DNA of 64,000 nucleotides from an uncultured Chryseobacterium sp. (lineage in GTDB: Bacteria > Bacteroidota > Bacteroidia > Flavobacteriales > Weeksellaceae), in the NCBI GenBank assembly GCA_913775525.1, contig CAJYLH010000008.1, positions 62,001 to 126,000 of the forward strand, written 5' to 3'. Positions 61,714 to 64,000 of the stretch are shown here, in pieces (positions within the stretch are counted from its first letter, which is position 1; each line of letters starts with the position of its first letter). The notes beneath the pieces were generated by a model that saw only the letters and a program-made list of their open reading frames with translations, made no database searches and had not been told where the DNA came from. The position numbers were made by a program, and so were the translations under genes.

Positions 61714-64000
61714 ATGAAAAGATTTCTACTAAGCCTTATATTAATCTGTTTAGCTTTGCCTTTATTCGGACAGAGGGATACAGAACACTGGATAGCTCCC
61801 TATTATGATTCATCGGGTGGATACACCAATGCTTTATATTTATCCACAGATTCCACTGTACCGGTAGAAGTAAAGATTTACAGCAATAATAATCAGATTG
61901 CTGCGGTAACCATCAGCAAGGGGAGCCCTGCAACATATACGGTTAATAACAACCTTATTCTGGCTTCCTCCGCCACCAATGCACTTACTGTCATTAACAA
62001 AGGGCTTTACCTTAATGCAGATAAACCTTTCTATTGCAGTCTGAGGCTTGGGCAGTTCTCACACGGAGAAATCATCACCAGTAAAGGTAAGGCAGGTATT
62101 GGCAAAGAATTTTATGTTGCTACCAGCCCCAATACCAGCACAAGTTCATTATATAACTTTACCGCCGGTGTTTTGGCAACAGAGGATAATACCTCTGTTA
62201 CGGTAACGTGGAATAACTCAGGAGTAACCTTTTTCGGAGGATCTCCGGGAGGAAATACGCAGACCTTTACATTGAATAAAGGACAGTCCTATATATTAGC
62301 GGGGCCCGGAACGGCCAGTCCCAATTTATCCGGATTCATGGGGGCTAAAATCGTAGCCACAAAACCGGTATCGCTCACCAACGGAAGCTGCAACGGTAAT
62401 TTCGGATTAGGCTCTTCAGGAGGGTCTGATGCAGTCCTTGATCAGTCGGTACCTGTAGAACGCCTGGGGAATACCTTTGCCATGGTTAAAACCAAATCTA
62501 CCGCACCCAGTGAAAATATGGAAGGTGGAATCATCATTGCTACAGAAGACAATACACAGATATTCCTTAACGGGTCCACGACCCCTATTACAACTATTAA
62601 TGCCGGCCAGTTTTACAGGATTAACGAAACGAATTATATCACGCAGCCCGGACCGGGAACACATGCGAATATGTTCATTTCCACCTCCCAAAACGTGTAC
62701 CTGTACCAGCTGGTTGCTGTAGGCAACAGTAATGCAACCTGCGGCTTCAACTATATTCCGCCTCTGAACTGTTTCTTACCGAGAAAAATTGATGAAATCG
62801 GAAAGATCAATGAAATGCCCGGTGTAACCAGTGCAATCAGCCTAAAACTGAATATCCTTACGGAAGCCGGTGCTTCGGTCCTGGTTAACGGGAATCCGCC
62901 GACTGCTGCAGAGGGCCCTTATCCTTTGACCGGAAATACCCAATGGCAGACCTATGCCATTGAAGGAATCACTGGAAATGTGACCATTACGTCCACCAAA
63001 GCAGTAACAGCCGGAATCAACGGAGGGTACAGCACCGCAGGTTACGGAGGGTATTTTGCCGGATTCTCTTCAATTCCTGTCATTGCCAAGAAAAACGGAG
63101 AATGTATTCCGGGTATTACGCTGGAGGTGGATGACAGTTATGAAACCTATCAGTGGTACCTGAACGGTGTTCCGATCAATGGTGCTACTAATAATACCTA
63201 TGTTCCTACAGTTGCCGGAAATTATACGGTAAAAGTTACCATGGGAACCTGTCCTCCGGTTACTACGCCTATCTACAAAGTATTTGCCTGCCTTAAGCAG
63301 ACCACGACTTCACTGAACGCATGTGCCACCAAGGTCATTAATCCGGCATTCTCTTATACCACATCACAGACTCCTGTTCCAGGGACCGTAACCATTATTA
63401 CCTATCCTACTCATGGAACAGCTACGATCAATACTTCAACGGGTGCCATTACCTACATCCCGCAGGCAGGGTATTTAGGCCCTGACCAGATTGTATACAA
63501 ATTCTGCGGCAACGCACCAGAATTCATAGAATGTGAGCAGGTAACCCTAAACCTGAATGTAGTACCATTTACTGTGACCGATGCAACTGTAAAGGCTTGT
63601 CAATACAACGGAAATGCTTATTTTGACCTCACTGCAGCAGCCGTTACTAGTTATACTCCTGTAGTTAAAAAGTTCTATAAAACCCTTAATGATGTCAATG
63701 CATCCATTGAAATCAACAATCCGGATAATTATTTTTCGGCAGAAGGATTTGTTTATGTAAAAGTAACCACCAATGAGGGCTGTACAGGTCTTGCCAAAAT
63801 AACCCTTGCATTCCTGCCTTCTCCGGTAGTTTATGAGACTACCCTGAATGAGTGTTTTGTAGAAAATAAAGAAAATATGGCGGTATTTAATTTAACTGCA
63901 GCCAATGTTACAGCAGAAACCCCTGTGACCAAAATGTTCTATCCAACATTCACTGATGCGAGCAACGGGACCAACGTCATCATGAATAACCTGAACAGCT
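61714..64000 (+). CDS. second IgGFc-binding-like secreted protein, partial
   Basis: An open frame of 762 codons with no stop before the window end. The signal peptide (MKRFLLSLILICLALPLFGQ) is followed by RDTEHWIAPYY. The N-terminal region tracks the upstream gene closely: SLRLGQFSHGEIITSKGKAGIGKEFYVAT, TEDNTSVTVTW, CGFNYIPPLNCFLPRKIDEIGKI and an Ig-like YQWYLNGVPINGATN. The later part is a run of about 75-residue beta repeats that begin with VTDATVKACQ- and NECFVENKEN-like strands. A T9SS sorting domain is expected beyond the window but cannot be seen. Confidence 0.85.
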   Translation, partial: MKRFLLSLILICLALPLFGQRDTEHWIAPYYDSSGGYTNALYLSTDSTVPVEVKIYSNNNQIAAVTISKGSPATYTVNNNLILASSATNALTVINKGLYLNADKPFYCSLRLGQFSHGEIITSKGKAGIGKEFYVATSPNTSTSSLYNFTAGVLATEDNTSVTVTWNNSGVTFFGGSPGGNTQTFTLNKGQSYILAGPGTASPNLSGFMGAKIVATKPVSLTNGSCNGNFGLGSSGGSDAVLDQSVPVERLGNTFAMVKTKSTAPSENMEGGIIIATEDNTQIFLNGSTTPITTINAGQFYRINETNYITQPGPGTHANMFISTSQNVYLYQLVAVGNSNATCGFNYIPPLNCFLPRKIDEIGKINEMPGVTSAISLKLNILTEAGASVLVNGNPPTAAEGPYPLTGNTQWQTYAIEGITGNVTITSTKAVTAGINGGYSTAGYGGYFAGFSSIPVIAKKNGECIPGITLEVDDSYETYQWYLNGVPINGATNNTYVPTVAGNYTVKVTMGTCPPVTTPIYKVFACLKQTTTSLNACATKVINPAFSYTTSQTPVPGTVTIITYPTHGTATINTSTGAITYIPQAGYLGPDQIVYKFCGNAPEFIECEQVTLNLNVVPFTVTDATVKACQYNGNAYFDLTAAAVTSYTPVVKKFYKTLNDVNASIEINNPDNYFSAEGFVYVKVTTNEGCTGLAKITLAFLPSPVVYETTLNECFVENKENMAVFNLTAANVTAETPVTKMFYPTFTDASNGTNVIMNNLNS

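Overview
The window looks like chromosomal DNA of a flavobacterium of the Weeksellaceae type, close to Chryseobacterium. The evidence is a BshB1 deacetylase for bacillithiol, a long NusB, a PUR-alpha-like DUF3276 protein, a gliding-motility/type IX secretion (T9SS) type B C-terminal domain, many secreted lipoproteins, and promoters of the Bacteroidota form TTTG-N18-21-TAnnTTTG. No insertion sequence, phage, integrase or CRISPR array was seen. Apart from the sugar-polymer block, the tandem secreted proteins at the right end and some single genes, it reads as core genome.

Layout. 1-7600: the 5' part of a short-chain dehydrogenase gene, then a minus-strand nusB/DUF1573 lipoprotein/yajC operon, an MsbA-like ABC exporter, a DUF3276 gene, a two-gene unit of a zinc-ribbon membrane protein and an SPFH/SHOCT protein, tRNA-His and bshB1. 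7600-13600: a TPR protein, a PstS-like lipoprotein and a 65-residue membrane protein, then a TonB/ExbD/ExbD/ExbB energy-transducing operon. A perfect palindromic terminator lies between the two groups. 13780-24800: leuS, a lipocalin-like lipoprotein, an acyltransferase, a glycosyltransferase, an unknown protein, waaA (Kdo transferase), small membrane proteins, an NlpC/P60 peptidase, an O-methyltransferase and an OmpA-like lipoprotein. The 408-base gap at 23539-23946 holds tandem palindromes, a promoter, a tiny ORF and two hairpins.

24800-43100: tilS, dsbD, a solitary exbD copy, a lipoprotein, an alpha/beta hydrolase, a patatin, nrnA, rpmH, ftsE, an N6-adenine methyltransferase, an orphan sensor kinase, ribE, pdxA, DUF177-rpmF, accB-accC, a MACPF lipoprotein and rocD. 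43093-53504: an envelope-glycan block with several glycosyltransferases, a polysaccharide deacetylase and a mannose-6-phosphate-isomerase-type cupin. Genes there overlap by 4 bases within and between strands. 53737-58102: gltX, accA, a secreted protein and tsf. 58292-64000: two tandem paralogous giant secreted proteins with an IgGFc-binding-like N-terminal half. The first ends in a T9SS type B sorting domain and the second runs off the window.

Functional themes are envelope energy coupling (TonB/Exb with a solute-binding protein), LPS or capsule sugar assembly (waaA plus the glycosyltransferase block), fatty-acid initiation (accA, accB, accC, with no accD here), translation (leuS, gltX, tilS, tsf, rpmH, rpmF, tRNA-His), and surface or secreted proteins that may meet other cells (the MACPF lipoprotein and the T9SS proteins). 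Start codons were reassigned where an upstream TTG falls inside a TAnnTTTG promoter box (2366, 24780, 24865, 37596).
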